The position numbers and the translations under genes are program-made. From NCBI GenBank assembly GCA_012064415.1, contig SSNU01000115.1, positions 204,212 through 268,211 on the forward strand: a stretch of DNA of 64,000 nt, given 5' to 3'. The notes beneath the pieces are model-generated. The model did no database searches. It was not told the DNA's origin and saw nothing but the letters and a program-made list of their open reading frames with translations. Origin of the DNA: Gyrodactylus bullatarudis (lineage: Eukaryota; Platyhelminthes; Monogenea; Gyrodactylidea; Gyrodactylidae). Shown piece after piece: positions 47,001 to 51,676 of this stretch (positions are counted from its first letter, which is position 1; every line of letters begins with the position of its first letter).

Positions 47001-47361
47001 CTTTAACTAATCCTGAGAAATAAATAAATTGGTTTTTTAGATTAATCAGCTACTCAAGTTTTATTTCTGCAACCGATTTCAAATGGTTTAAAAAAGAAAT
47101 TACATTCATTCACTTCTCTTCTGATCAGAGATAAAAGTTAATTTTGTTTTTCAGGACTACATCACGTGGTGTGATTTGAAGAAGCTTGAATCTCTTGTGA
47201 GTCGTGGTAAACGATACTTGACAACCAACGCTGATGATATCCAATGGGGACAATTTGTCGAGAACTGGAATTCACGACCCAACGCTCCGTTTAAACTTGA
47301 CGACTGGAGAACAATAGGTTGGAATACAAACATACCCACAAATAGTCTCAAATTTTCATAA
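1923..47361 (+). CDS. PKD: Protein kinase D (C-terminal part of gene, 17 exons)
   Basis: PKDs are cytosolic and Golgi-associated diacylglycerol-responsive Ser/Thr kinases. Domain order here matches the family: C1a (exons 1-2), Ser-rich linker, C1b (exons 4-5), acidic/polar linker, PH domain (exons 8-10), kinase domain (exons 12-17). Both C1 motifs have the full H-x12-C-x2-C-x13-C-x2-C-x4-H-x2-C-x7-C pattern. The kinase shows the Gly loop [16 protein letters not shown] lysine, HCDLKPEN catalytic loop, DFG and APE. Exons join in phase with GT/AG borders; three choices are ambiguous (end of exon 2, start of exons 7 and 11). The N-terminus is outside the window. Oddities: Gly in place of the first activation-loop Ser, a Ser-rich insertion before DFG, two large PH insertions, and no recognisable C-terminal PDZ-ligand motif (ends KFS). 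Introns reach about 12 kb and are filled with transposons. Confidence 0.95.
2919..3591. mobile_element. TA-type inverted-repeat element, copy with diverged right end
   Basis: Left arm AAGCTAATTGATATGAAGTT and right arm ATTCCCAACCTCATATATAT face each other. The interior matches the copy at 4626-5365. The apparent protein-like reading frames on both strands are by-products of the palindrome, not genes. Non-autonomous; no transposase seen. Confidence 0.7.
4626..5365. mobile_element. TA-flanked inverted-repeat element (best copy of the family)
   Basis: 740 bp with near-perfect ends: AAGCTAATTGATATGAAGTT at the left and its reverse complement at the right. TA stands directly outside both ends (4624-4625, 5366-5367). 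The arms continue inward for over 200 bp. A TA target fits Tc1/mariner-type non-autonomous elements. Related copies or half-copies: 2919-3591, 5571-5870, 12845-13150, 20041-20100, 23763-24376, 36122-36345, 36653-37000, 42990-43280, 44243-45948, 49690-49990, 50765-51291, 53050-53406, 54780-55080, 56515-56570, 58516-58800, 60240-60480, 63535-64000. Confidence 0.8.
5571..5870 (+). repeat. Left-arm fragment of the TA-type inverted-repeat family
   Basis: Begins CACCTAATTAATATGAAGAT after TA and continues with the family's arm sequence. No matching right end was found, so this is a truncated copy. Confidence 0.55.
5871..7661. other. PKD intron DNA without recognised features
   Basis: Low-complexity AT-rich sequence. 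Open frames at 6226-6411, 6637-6997 and 7046-7240 are short, have no recognisable domain and fit no exon of the PKD gene. Confidence 0.5.
7662..7979. mobile_element. Short inverted-repeat element
   Basis: The 14-bp ends TTATTACTGGAGTC (7662) and GACTCCAGTAATAA (to about 7976) are exact inverted copies about 315 bp apart. A longer direct repeat, CAATGAATTATTTTC, sits just left of the element (about 7650) and again about 35 bp to its right (about 8014). Superfamily unknown. Confidence 0.5.
8983..9190 (+). pseudogene. Tc1-like helix-turn-helix fragment
   Basis: The frame opening at 8935 reads through a helix-turn-helix typical of Tc1-like transposase N-termini: a short acidic start, [18 protein letters not shown], then [11 protein letters not shown]. 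It stops at 9186 and no DDE catalytic core follows, so it is a relic. The assignment rests on pattern only. Confidence 0.5.
9397..9642 (+). pseudogene. CENP-B/pogo-type DNA-binding fragment
   Basis: 81 residues resembling the second DNA-binding half of CENP-B/pogo/Tigger transposases: a basic helix with [16 protein letters not shown], then [17 protein letters not shown], like the usual F+AS.GW...F..R block. It is a different transposase type from the HTH just upstream, and no catalytic domain follows. Likely a relic. Confidence 0.45.
11207..11258 (-). ncRNA. Hammerhead-like motif, inverted copy, degenerate
   Basis: Read on the minus strand it has CTGAAGA, then GCGTG...CACCGTC as an imperfect stem, then GAAACGTTTGG. 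Same design as the motif at 29715-29772 with changes in the core. Confidence 0.4.
11778..11830 (+). ncRNA. Hammerhead-like motif at Penelope-like 3' end, degenerate
   Basis: CTGAAGT (11783-11789), an imperfect stem GGCGTG/CATCGTC, then GAAACGTTTGG. Position and design match 29715-29772, but the core is altered, so activity is doubtful. Confidence 0.4.
11855..12013 (-). repeat. Dispersed repeat, inverted copy 2 of 3
   Basis: Reverse complement of the block at 16575-16725, also found at 1204-1372. Shared words include CCATTATTAAAAATT and AAACTATTCATTTTTCC. Confidence 0.6.
12845..13150. mobile_element. TA-type inverted-repeat family, internal copy
   Basis: Starts AGCTAGTTGACATGAAGATG and contains the same internal palindrome as 44243-45948: AGGCCGTTTTTC, TGTACCAAATTTCCAC, then AGTGGAAATTTGGTGCAT inverted. 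The outer right arm is missing. A further arm-like start is at about 12138. Confidence 0.6.
13428..13513 (-). pseudogene. Penelope-like C-terminal fragment
   Basis: On the minus strand about 85 bp match the end of the GIY-YIG coding region of the copy at 52535-52795 (EIHEALDTF then NVDEVNIE). The adjoining 13515-13580 matches part of the inverted repeat at 33615-33711. Confidence 0.55.
14276..14431 (+). CDS. PKD: PKD exon: second half of C1a and Ser-rich linker
   Basis: Acceptor TTTATAG; the first bases complete a Gly codon. It encodes CGKNYHKRC and PNDC, closing C1a, then a Ser-rich tail. Two donors end within five bases: GTAATG at 14432 (phase 1, in frame with the next exon) and the stronger GTGAGT at 14437 (phase 0, shifting the next exon). 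A third, GTAAAA near 14335, also gives phase 1. The 14432 donor is preferred because it keeps a hydrophilic Ser-rich frame in exon 3. Confidence 0.8.
14640..14795. repeat. Shortened copy of the TTAA-flanked element
   Basis: Matches the left part (about 1080-1190) and right end (about 1660-1679) of the element at 1054-1679, joined by a deletion. The right end GGGACATGAAGGG is followed by TTAA; the left end is missing. Confidence 0.55.
14898..14982 (+). CDS. PKD: PKD exon: linker between C1a and C1b
   Basis: Acceptor TTTTAG, donor TTG|GTAAGT. In the chosen frame it encodes a Ser/Asn-rich linker ending in a basic-hydrophobic [14 protein letters not shown] stretch. This linker is poorly conserved among PKDs, so the call rests on splice sites and phase. 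Confidence 0.65.
15050..15565 (+). repeat. Dispersed repeat, forward copy
   Basis: Starts with CTAGCTGATCCGAAACGGCT and ends with AAAATCGGTTAGGTAGTTGA and a GCTCACAAAA tail, a style common in retroelement 3' ends of invertebrates. An inverted, shorter copy is at 17650-17990. Both lie in the same PKD intron and could fold together in the transcript. Confidence 0.6.
16575..16725 (+). repeat. Dispersed repeat, copy 3 of 3
   Basis: Same block as 1204-1372 and, inverted, 11855-12013. No gene function seen. Confidence 0.6.
17461..18172 (+). repeat. Repeat copy shared with 37985-38311, interrupted
   Basis: The parts 17461-17649 and 17991-18172 match 37985-38311, for example ATTATTTTAATACCTTAT and GTTTTAAATGGTTTTC. 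The matching region is split by the inverted dispersed repeat at 17650-17990. A Mutator-like element follows at 18182. Confidence 0.6.
17650..17990 (-). repeat. Dispersed repeat, inverted copy
   Basis: Reverse complement of parts of 15050-15565 (ACTGCGTAGCGGGTTCAGAT, GTGAGCCTATGGATGTCT). It is inserted in a repeat whose uninterrupted form is at 38130-38160. Confidence 0.6.
18182..18975 (-). mobile_element. Mutator-like element with exact 9-bp target duplication
   Basis: Ends GGGTTAATTCCAAAAATCAC and, at the right, the inverse of GGGTCAATTCCAAAATTTCC. TTTATCAAA stands on both sides (18173-18181 and 18976-18984), an exact 9-bp duplication as in Mutator-like elements. The arms contain repeated 'CCAAAAATCACCCC'-type units. 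Inside, on the minus strand, is a SWIM zinc-finger fragment; no transposase core is present. Confidence 0.85.
18365..18885 (-). pseudogene. SWIM zinc-finger fragment inside Mutator-like element
   Basis: The minus-strand frame at 18740-18522 ends with the SWIM signature C-x-C-x(n)-C-x-H ([19 protein letters not shown]). SWIM fingers are typical of the C-terminus of Mutator-like transposases. An upstream frame (18882-18694) overlaps it out of phase, suggesting a frameshift near 18730. After the stop, reading on gives a basic [14 protein letters not shown]-hook-like run. The catalytic core is absent, so this is a remnant or captured piece. Confidence 0.65.
18986..20990. other. PKD intron DNA without recognised genes
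   Basis: AT-rich intron. The only structure noticed is a short arm-like match of the TA-type family at about 20041 (AAGCTAGTTGAATATAATGT after TA). Confidence 0.5.
21078..21452 (-). pseudogene. GIY-YIG domain of a second Penelope-like family
   Basis: 124 residues on the minus strand with [20 protein letters not shown] and the EHL/DHL-type helix, ending in TRHLKQENH. This is the GIY-YIG nuclease seen at the C-terminus of Penelope-like elements. The sequence differs clearly from the copies at 11290, 27497 and 52535. No reverse-transcriptase core was found next to it, so it is a 5'-truncated remnant in a PKD intron, opposite in strand. Confidence 0.7.
21808..22118 (+). CDS. PKD: PKD exon: linker and first half of C1b
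   Basis: Acceptor TTAAAG, donor GAG|GTAAAA, ends in phase 1. A Thr/Ser-rich linker is followed by [22 protein letters not shown] and FKQGVQC. KVPHTF is highly characteristic of the start of PKD C1b. Confidence 0.95.
22175..22246 (+). CDS. PKD: PKD exon: second half of C1b
   Basis: Acceptor TTTTCCGTAG, donor GAAG|GTTGGT. It encodes [20 protein letters not shown], which supplies the last Cys/His ligands of C1b. The upstream intron is only 56 bp. Confidence 0.95.
22247..23605. other. PKD intron DNA, nothing recognised
   Basis: No exon, transposon end or long inverted repeat was recognised, only AT-rich sequence with a short 'agatagatagata' run near 22856. Confidence 0.5.
23606..23692 (+). CDS. 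PKD: PKD exon: polar linker after C1b
   Basis: Acceptor TTTGTTTCAG, donor AAA|GTAAGT, phase 1 in and out. It encodes a polar Ser/Thr/His-rich stretch. This region is poorly conserved between PKDs, so support comes from good splice sites and matching phase. Confidence 0.75.
23763..24376. mobile_element. TA-type inverted-repeat family, copy with nested element
   Basis: Left arm around TAATATGAAGATGGGAATTT and right arm CACATCTTCATATTAACT. The interior resembles 36653-37000 in inverse orientation. It is interrupted by the small palindrome at 24113-24237. Confidence 0.6.
24113..24237. mobile_element. 125-bp palindromic mini-element
   Basis: TTCTAAGATTTAAGTTCCAT starts at 24113 and its near-exact inverse ends at 24237. 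The arms are about 45 bp with one or two mismatches and the loop about 35 bp. It is nested in the element at 23763-24376. Superfamily unknown. Confidence 0.65.
24680..24809 (+). CDS. PKD: PKD exon: acidic linker before PH domain
   Basis: Donor AG|GTGAGT, phase 2. It encodes an Asp/Arg-rich stretch ([18 protein letters not shown]), like the acidic linker of other PKDs. Two in-frame acceptors are possible: CTTCAAAAG before 24680 and CCAAG before 24695; the first has the better pyrimidine tract. Confidence 0.75.
25534..25660 (+). CDS. PKD: PKD exon: start of PH domain
   Basis: The acceptor CTCTTTAAG before 25534 keeps the frame; the more obvious CTTCCAG at 25544 would not join in phase with the preceding exon. 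It encodes [16 protein letters not shown] and [13 protein letters not shown]. The motif IPLMRVVQS...WMVHYTSKDT is a PKD hallmark. Donor ACA|GTAAGC, phase 0. Confidence 0.93.
25891..26429. other. Assembly gap (539 N)
   Basis: A run of N inside the piggyBac element. Autonomous piggyBacs are commonly over 2 kb, so the real gap may be larger or the copy internally deleted. Confidence 1.
26430..26495 (+). pseudogene. piggyBac transposase C-terminal Cys-rich tail
   Basis: About 21 residues before a stop, with a C-x3-H-x5-C-x2-C pattern ([13 protein letters not shown]). The remainder of the transposase is in or lost at the gap, so intactness cannot be judged. Confidence 0.7.
26953..27010 (-). ncRNA. 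Hammerhead-like ribozyme motif, inverted copy
   Basis: Exact reverse complement of the motif at 29715-29772; stems and core are the same. Confidence 0.55.
27240..27844 (+). pseudogene. Penelope-like element: RT tail and GIY-YIG endonuclease
   Basis: From 27497 to 27844 the frame encodes 115 residues: [28 protein letters not shown], and a C-terminal [10 protein letters not shown]...LYGKRRRLS block shared with the copies at 11290 and 52535. The GIY-YIG nuclease nicks DNA to prime reverse transcription in Penelope-like elements. Upstream, interrupted frames read [15 protein letters not shown], typical of the preceding linker. The upstream reverse-transcriptase core is missing. Confidence 0.8.
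27849..29164. mobile_element. Inverted-repeat DNA element with TTA duplication (Harbinger-like target)
   Basis: 1,316 bp; terminal inverted repeats of about 370 bp starting CACAGAGGGTCATGAAAAAT. TTA stands on both sides (27846-27848, 29165-29167). The unoccupied site CATAAATTATTGATTTAGCA is preserved, inverted, at about 27167-27187, proving a TTA duplication. A 3-bp TTA target fits PIF/Harbinger elements. Two mirror-image 74-residue frames (27936-28160, 28853-29077) are the two arms, not genes. No transposase seen. Confidence 0.85.
29220..29611 (-). mobile_element. 5'-truncated LINE fragment (392 bp)
   Basis: Plus strand starts TTTTTGTTAGAATT, the inverse of an A-rich 3' end shared with the LINE pieces at 29800 and 54280. 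It is flanked by GAT (29217-29219, 29612-29614). The inverted Penelope-like tail near 27100 shows the joined empty site ATCTGATTGGTTTTAAGG. Confidence 0.75.
29715..29772 (+). ncRNA. Type I hammerhead-like ribozyme at Penelope-like 3' end
   Basis: Core CTGA (29725-29728), AG, GA, then stem II GGTACT (29733-29738) paired with AGTACC (29749-29754), GAAA (29755-29758), minimal stem III ACGT (29758-29761), cleavage-type C at 29762. Stem I: CTCATCCA (29717-29724) with TGGAAGAG (29763-29770), 7 of 8 pairs. One extra base sits at the variable position 7. Penelope-like elements are known to carry minimal hammerheads of this type. Activity untested. Confidence 0.65.
29800..31107 (-). mobile_element. 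LINE retrotransposon, 5'-truncated, with reverse-transcriptase fragments
   Basis: Minus-strand frames 31052-30846 ([19 protein letters not shown] then LLKFADDLK, the RT block with the F-A-D-D catalytic motif), 30849-30628 and 30489-29995 form the C-terminal half of a non-LTR reverse transcriptase, split by frameshifts or stops. The 3' end is duplicated in tandem: 29825-29940 and 29941-30075 are similar. It ends on the plus strand in a T-run (29802 on), the inverse of poly-A. It lies within the Penelope-like tail. Confidence 0.8.
31249..31338 (-). repeat. tRNA-derived SINE-like or tRNA pseudogene sequence
   Basis: On the minus strand a TGGCATAGTGGTATC box (A-box-like; plus 31319-31333) is followed about 45 bases later by GGTTCAAACCC (B-box-like; plus 31265-31275), flanked by a weak acceptor-like pairing. 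No convincing anticodon arm is seen, so a pol III promoter relic is likelier than a working tRNA. Confidence 0.45.
31742..31819 (+). CDS. PKD: PKD exon: central PH-domain strands
   Basis: 78 bp, 26 codons, phase 0 at both ends, acceptor ATATTTAG, donor AAA|GTGAGT. It encodes [12 protein letters not shown] ... NRYYK, matching the conserved RKRHYWRLDSK ... SRYYK of PKD PH domains. It lies past the piggyBac gap and the Penelope-like composite. Confidence 0.93.
32593..33427 (+). CDS. PKD: PKD exon: rest of PH domain with insertions, Ser-rich tail
   Basis: Acceptor CTTTTAG, donor CGG|GTAAGT, phase 1. It begins [12 protein letters not shown], then has about 45 residues absent from human PKDs before [16 protein letters not shown], the conserved PH strands. 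A second insertion of about 75 residues (with LIPPPPGVG) precedes [18 protein letters not shown], the C-terminal PH helix. The rest is Lys- and Ser-rich, ending in an acidic poly-Ser run. Confidence 0.92.
33615..34193. repeat. Inverted repeat pair in PKD intron
   Basis: 33615-33711 and 34112-34193 are inverted copies of about 80-97 bp sharing AAAGTGATGCCAAAATTTTC and GGGCCTTTATTTCGGGTATA. A single related copy is at about 13515-13580. The left side adjoins a TTTAACCCTTCAAGTCC motif at 33503, like a TTAA-type terminus. Probably a non-autonomous element. Confidence 0.6.
34194..35407. other. PKD intron DNA without recognised features
   Basis: AT-rich. Frames at 34295-34534 and 34934-35134 have no recognisable domain and no phase-compatible PKD role. 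Confidence 0.5.
35408..35457 (+). CDS. PKD: PKD exon: short acidic linker
   Basis: Donor ACT|GTGAGT, phase 0. It encodes an Asp/Glu-rich stretch ([13 protein letters not shown]). Two in-frame acceptors exist: CTAATTCAG before 35408 and CATTTTAG before 35420. Confidence 0.78.
35512..35584 (+). CDS. PKD: PKD exon: kinase Gly-rich loop
   Basis: Acceptor TTTCTCTTAAG, donor GAG|GTGAGT, phase 1. It encodes [20 protein letters not shown], the nucleotide-binding loop G-x-G-x-x-G. Confidence 0.95.
36122..36345. mobile_element. Short copy of the TA-type inverted-repeat family
   Basis: Left GCTGATTGATATAAAGTTGA and an imperfect inverse near TAGATTCCTAACTTACTTAG. Shorter and more diverged than 4626-5365. 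Confidence 0.5.
36653..37000 (+). repeat. TA-type inverted-repeat family, partial copy
   Basis: Starts CACCTAGTTAGTATGAAGAT after TA. The sequence at 36795-36960 is the inverse of 23805-23960. No right terminus found. Confidence 0.6.
37985..38311 (+). repeat. Repeat copy shared with 17461-18172
   Basis: Matches both halves of 17461-18172 and shows that copy's uninterrupted form around 38130-38160. A Mutator-like element follows directly at 38312. Confidence 0.6.
38312..39151. mobile_element. Mutator-like element with about 9-bp duplication, long arms
   Basis: 840 bp. Ends GGGGTAAATACAAAAACAAT and the inverse of GGGGTAATTACAAAAACAAA; arms of over 200 bp. Flanks TTTTATTAA (38303-38311) and TTTTATAAA (39152-39160) differ by one base. 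No reading frame of note. Related in style to 18182-18975 and 48581-49078. Confidence 0.7.
39285..39405 (+). repeat. Dispersed repeat, one of three similar copies
   Basis: Similar blocks at 24388-24510 and 41936-42060, all containing an AATTACTTAAA / CGATATGA / AAGTATTTTAACAT order. All lie in PKD introns, in the same orientation. Confidence 0.5.
39445..41344. other. PKD intron DNA without recognised features
   Basis: No transposon ends recognised. A hydrophobic 91-residue frame on the minus strand (41011-40736) is discussed among the rejected items. Confidence 0.5.
41345..41451 (+). CDS. PKD: PKD exon: VAIK lysine and helix C
   Basis: Acceptor TACTTTAG, donor CAG|GTAATC. It encodes [20 protein letters not shown] and LKNEVSILQ: the ATP-binding Lys and helix-C Glu. 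Close to other PKDs. Confidence 0.96.
42333..42814 (+). CDS. PKD: PKD exon: kinase core with catalytic and activation loops
   Basis: Acceptor TTTTTTATTAG, donor AG|GTGAGT, phase 2. It contains [62 protein letters not shown] and [11 protein letters not shown]. Two departures from the family: about 20 extra, Ser-rich residues ([14 protein letters not shown] region) between the catalytic loop and DFG, and Gly (42699-42701) where PKDs normally have the first activation-loop Ser; the second Ser is kept (42711-42713). Confidence 0.97.
42990..43280. repeat. Half-copy of the TA-type inverted-repeat family
   Basis: Contains GATCAAAAGTTATTTTCCAG and TCAAAAAATGGGAATTTTTA, interior motifs of the family. 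Ends are not recognisable. Confidence 0.45.
43425..43560 (-). repeat. LINE 3'-tail-like fragment
   Basis: Starts TTTTTTTGTTAGACAAAATC on the plus strand, like the inverse LINE ends at 29220, 29800 and 54280. A similar stretch is at about 25235-25370, both in PKD introns. Confidence 0.45.
43721..43827 (+). CDS. PKD: PKD exon: kinase C-lobe, first part
   Basis: Acceptor TTATCCTTAG, donor ATG|GTAAAT, phase 1. It encodes [18 protein letters not shown] and [17 protein letters not shown], closely matching the family. Confidence 0.96.
43894..43979 (+). CDS. PKD: PKD exon: kinase C-lobe, second part
   Basis: Acceptor ATCTTCTAG, donor CAA|GTAAGT, phase 0. It encodes [20 protein letters not shown] and SLNHEWMQ. 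The preceding intron is only 66 bp. Confidence 0.95.
44225..46290. mobile_element. Mutator-like family element split by a nested TA-type element
   Basis: Starts GGGGTATTTGCAAAACTA (44225-44242), identical to the left end of 48581-49078, then is interrupted by 44243-45948 and resumes AGTATGTCTAAGGGTG. The sequence to about 46290 matches the inverse of the 48581 copy (AACAGCGTTTTTTCCCTT). The right terminus is not clear. Confidence 0.65.
44243..45948. mobile_element. Nested TA-flanked inverted-repeat element with internal duplication
   Basis: Ends AAGCTAGTT and AACTAGGTT, TA on both sides (44241-44242, 45949-45950). The empty site CAAAACTAGTATGTCC is present in the sister element at about 48592-48607, proving a TA duplication. 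Inside, about 44443-44930 is repeated almost exactly at about 45437-45940. The first copy belongs to a complete palindrome (44243 to about 44930); the second is an extra right half after about 490 bp of other sequence. Confidence 0.8.
46291..47154. other. End of last PKD intron, nothing recognised
   Basis: AT-rich, no transposon ends or exons recognised. A 64-residue frame at 46305 has no known domain and would not join the neighbouring exons better than the direct 43979-to-47155 junction. Confidence 0.5.
47155..47361 (+). CDS. PKD: PKD last exon: C-terminal tail and stop
   Basis: Acceptor TTTTTCAG. Begins [20 protein letters not shown], aligned with the DYQTWLDLRELE..IGERYIT start of the PKD tail, and ends with TAA at 47359-47361. 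The final residues LKFS do not form the hydrophobic C-terminal ligand seen in some vertebrate PKDs. Confidence 0.95.
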   Translation, partial: DYITWCDLKKLESLVSRGKRYLTTNADDIQWGQFVENWNSRPNAPFKLDDWRTIGWNTNIPTNSLKFS

Positions 47362-47840
47362 CTTTTTTTTGATTTATTTATACTATAAACTATTCCGTGG
47401 GCTGTGTAGCTGTAGCCATAGAAAAATTATGATTCTGTGATTTAAAATTTAACATGTTGAACATTTTTACTAAACTCCCCACCCCTGTTTGAAAATTTCA
47501 AGAAGGAAGGAGTCAAATTTAACTTCAACCTTTCAATCATATTTAAAATGATAAATGAGAAAATTTTCTGTCAAGAGATGTATAAAAGAAGTAATGGAAA
47601 GTAATGTTCGAAAAATTTCTCCAATAATTCTCGTTTATGTAATTCACTGAAGAAAAGAACTTTGCACGAGTTATTGTATTGAGAAATAGTTCTTATCTAT
47701 ACGTACGAGGTAATTTAATATACAAAAAAATATTTTACTGAATTTATCATGTGGAAGATTTATGAAAAAACTTGAATTTCAGAATATAAAGAGAATTTAT
47801 GCTTGGATCTTGTATCACTAATCTATTACTAATAGTAGGG
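47362..47840. other. PKD 3' flank
   Basis: Presumed 3' untranslated region. No AATAAA is seen in the first 400 bases after the stop, so the polyadenylation site cannot be placed. Confidence 0.4.
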
Positions 47841-48258
47841 GGTACACCATTTTTCTCTAATACACAACTTGACCAAAAACTAATACCATCTAGAGGAATT
47901 GGATACTATATAGTATATTTAAATATGAAATATTTAAAATGAAAAAAATAAAATTCTACTACGTTTCGAAAATTCTCCGTTGTAGTATTCAATTTTTAGT
48001 TTCAGAAGAAATTTGAATTCGTCAAGCCTCTTGATTGGTTGATAAAAATAACCTTCAATTAGAGCCAATCAGTGTATGATTTCAATCTTTTCAACCAATC
48101 AAAATGCTTGACGAATTCAAATTTCTTCTGAAACTAAAAATTGAATACTACAAAGGAGAATTTTCGAAACATAATGGAATTCTATTTTTTCATTTTAAAT
48201 AGTTCCTATTCCTCTAGATGGTATTAGTTTTTGGCCAAGAAAAAATGATACAAAAAAC
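47841..48258. mobile_element. Palindromic element, about 400 bp
   Basis: Arms of about 150 bp facing each other: CCAAAAACTAATACCATCTA at the left and its inverse at the right, then GAAAATTCTCC.TTGTAGTAT and TTTCAGAAGAAATTTGAATT inward. No coding content. It lies between the converging PKD and CASD1 genes. Confidence 0.7.
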
Positions 48259-48580
48259 TTTGGGTAAAACTCGATCAAAAGAGATAGATCTCGTGGCGTC
48301 ATTAGACATTTCTTTCAATCATCTCATACAAAACTTGTATACAAGACAGGGATATTTTTATTAACTTACATAAAAAAATTTTGCTCGAATTTACCGAATT
48401 GAAACACCCGAAAGTTCATATAGGAAAAAGGTCAACTTAAATTGTTTCTGAATTCTCTGAAGAATTTAAAAAATGGTTCGTTTTTACGCTATAAAATTGA
48501 GATTCTTCAGTGAAGAATAAAGAGATAATATCCTTGACTTTCGACTTTGAACTGCTTTTCTTCTTAAGGAATTTTTCGAA

Positions 48581-49078
48581 GGGGTATTTGCAAAACTAGT
48601 ATGTCCAAGGGGTGTAGATTTTATTCATAAATAATCTGTTTTGTTTTCAAACTTAGTATGTTTTAATTTTGAAAGAAATCGGGAATTTATTAAGAAGCTA
48701 ATAACAAAAATACCTACAAAAATTTTGATTATTTTATATTTCTTAACTCTTCGTTATAGAAACCTTAGTTCCAGCTACTGAATTTGATCCATGCTTTCCT
48801 TAAAACAAAGGGAAAAACGCTGTTAAAGTAAGATCACAATAGACAAATAAAACATACTAAGTTTGAAAACAAAACAGATTATTTAGGAATAAAATCTAAT
48901 AACCCATACTAATTGTGAGCAAAAACATACTAAGTTTGAAAACAAAACTCAAGGACATACTAAATCTGAAATTACTTTTATATTAACTTAAAAGGCATAC
49001 TAGATTTGATTTTTCAATTTAAAAACATACTAATTCTGAATAAACACCCCTTGGAAATACTAGTTTTGCAAATACCCC
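48581..49078. mobile_element. Mutator-like family element
   Basis: 498 bp. Ends GGGGTATTTGCAAAACTAGT and the inverse of the same sequence. Flanks TTTTTCGAA and TTTTCCAAA resemble a diverged 9-bp duplication. It keeps the empty site for the nested insertion at 44243. Confidence 0.65.
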
Positions 49079-50764
49079 TTTTCCAAAATCACATGCATAA
49101 TATGTTCAATATTTATAGATAAACTTGAATCTATATTTTAACCCTCGCTCTGGATATACACCTCCATTTGTATTGAAACTCCCATAAGCACAATTGAATA
49201 TCCAGAGCGAGGGTTTAAAGGTTAAATTTTTGTTGATCCGAGTGAGATTAAAAAACTTTTTGAGGTTTCCGACTGAAAGTCTTGAATTAAGAAAAAACGA
49301 ATTTTTTTTTGGTGAATAAACCTCATTTTGAGAGAGAAACTCTTTGATCTCTGGCTTTAGTTGATGTACGTTTAATTCCATAAGTAAAAAAGGATAATAA
49401 CTTGCATCAATCCCTGTTTTACTAATGGAAAAAAACTTGGTTTTTTCTCAACCCTGTAGCATGATTTCCAGACAGCAACCTAAGAATATTTTTGAAGAAA
49501 TTAGGCAACTGACAGTCAAAAAAGCTTAAGATTTAGCCATGAAAAAATTGCTGAGATTTTGTACGTTACAAAATGTATGCTGTTTTAGTATGAAGAATTT
49601 CAATAAGGACAAAACAAAGTCTATGCCTGCCAAATATGCTTGGATTGTTTCTCCAATAGCCTATGGACTACAGCAATTCTCAATGAATTTGGGGATTCAT
49701 AACTTTTACTCATTTTTCCATCAAGGTATCAAAATTTTTGAAAGATTTTTTGGTTACTGATGCAAAATGTACACTTTCACTGATTCGAAAAAAAAACTTT
49801 TTGGAAAAATATGGAGACATTTTTAATTTCGAGCTTTTACATTTTTTTAAATTTTGAGTTGAAAATTTTTGTTTATTATTTTTCAGGATCACCAATAAAT
49901 AAGAAAAATAATGAAATGTACATTTTGAAATATTTCAAAAATTTTGATACCTTGATGAAAAAATAAAGTCCCAAATTCATCGAGAATAGCTTTAGATACG
50001 TACTGTTATAATACATACTCCCTTGTCACCCAACAAATATCATATCCCTGAGAGATTTACTCAGATAAAATACAATATCCAGTCCGAATTTTTCATGAAT
50101 CTTATTGATTTTCGACCTCCGTTCAGTATCAACATATTTCTAACGATTTCAGGAAATACCTTTACGTAAAATAACTTTATTTTGACATTTCGGGCAGCTG
50201 TCTTTTTGATCCATATAAAGTATTATTTTATTGTGCAAACGTTTCCTTTCATACTAAGTGATATTTCAAGCAAACTAGAAACATCAAAATTGTTCGAGTA
50301 ACACGATTCTAATGTAAAAAAATGATTTCCCGTGCTGCAAAAAAACCATTGGTTGTTTGCTCAAATAATTTTCCACTAATCATTGATTATGAATGAATCA
50401 GGTATTTTATTCCCAAATTCTTTTTCTATTATTTTTTTCTAACGATCAAAACTAAATCTGTATCAGCAATAGCTTCATAACGATTGATTAACAACAACTG
50501 AATAAAAACAGATTATAAAAATAAATTATATCATCAATAGTTATATTATACGATGTTAACATAATCTATTGATAATTTCTATCAGAAAAAATAAGATGTA
50601 CGAATTATCATCATGCAGTAAAGTGGGTCCCTCTATGAATCGTAAGAAAGTCACCCGAGTTTTCAAACTATTAAAAGGATGTTTTCCAACAGTTTAAGGT
50701 GTTCTGAATCGAATAAGCTTCATTCTAAATAAAAATATATAATGCCCAATTTTACGATTTGTAG
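49079..50764. other. Intergenic DNA with repeat fragments
   Basis: No gene recognised. 49135-49215 contains an inverted pair (ACCCTCGCTCTGGATA and TATCCAGAGCGAGGGT), and 49690-49990 holds a diverged half-copy of the TA-type family. Confidence 0.5.
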
Positions 50765-51291
50765 GAAAAAAATTATTTTATGAAAAATATGGTCATTTTT
50801 CAAATTTCGATTTGGCGCCAGAATCCCATTTTTCGAGCTTTGAAATGAAATTTTTTATTAATTTCCAAGTAAGAGAGTGTTCAAAAGTTGATTTTCAGGA
50901 TCACAATAAGACAAGAAATCCAAATATGCCGAATTTGTTCTTGTGCATAACTTCATTATCGTTTGGGAACTGAATTCCGATTTTTTGATCATTTTCACTA
51001 CTTGAAAACCAATGAAATTTCGACAAATCAAAATCTTTCGGAAATGGTAGATCTTTCAAAATTTTTTCGGCGAAATTTGACTTTCTTATAAGATGATTAT
51101 CTTATTGTTATCATGAAAATCAACTTTTGATCACTCAAACACTTTGAAATCAATAGAAAATTTCTGGTCAAAGTTCGAGAAAAAGTTCTAGAAAAAGCCT
51201 TTATAAAGATTTTGTTTTTCATATACTCAGGAAAAAACACTTGATGAAAAAATCGAGGTTTTCGTAATAGATTCCCAACCAACTTTAGCTT
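50765..51291. mobile_element. TA-type inverted-repeat family, right-hand copy
   Basis: Ends TAGATTCCCAACCAACTTTAGCTTA. The interior has TTGGCGCCAGAATCCCATTT and TCAAAAGTTGATTTTCAGGA. The left terminus is missing. Confidence 0.6.
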
Positions 51292-51676
51292 AGGAATGCT
51301 TTTAGAACTTTTGATGGTTCAGAATCTCTCTACTGCTATTGTTTTGGCTAAAGCGAATGAAAAAAAATAGGTAAAACAATCAATTATGAAAAGAATGAAC
51401 CAATCTTGAGATTTCATAATGATGGAAAATAACTTATTTATGGTAAAACAAGATATCACCTAGTTTCAAAAAATAAGTAAACATTTAAAATAGTTCTTAT
51501 CGTCCGGCCAACTCGATTTCAATCAAAAACTTTCAATTTTCATGTTTCATCCTTATAACTATGAACCATCAAAAGATTTATTATTTATTTGTATCCTTCA
51601 TTAGAATTTTGTTAAATTTTCCTTTTTTTCAATATAGATTTTATTCTAATAAAAAAAAATTAAGAAAGTTTTAAAG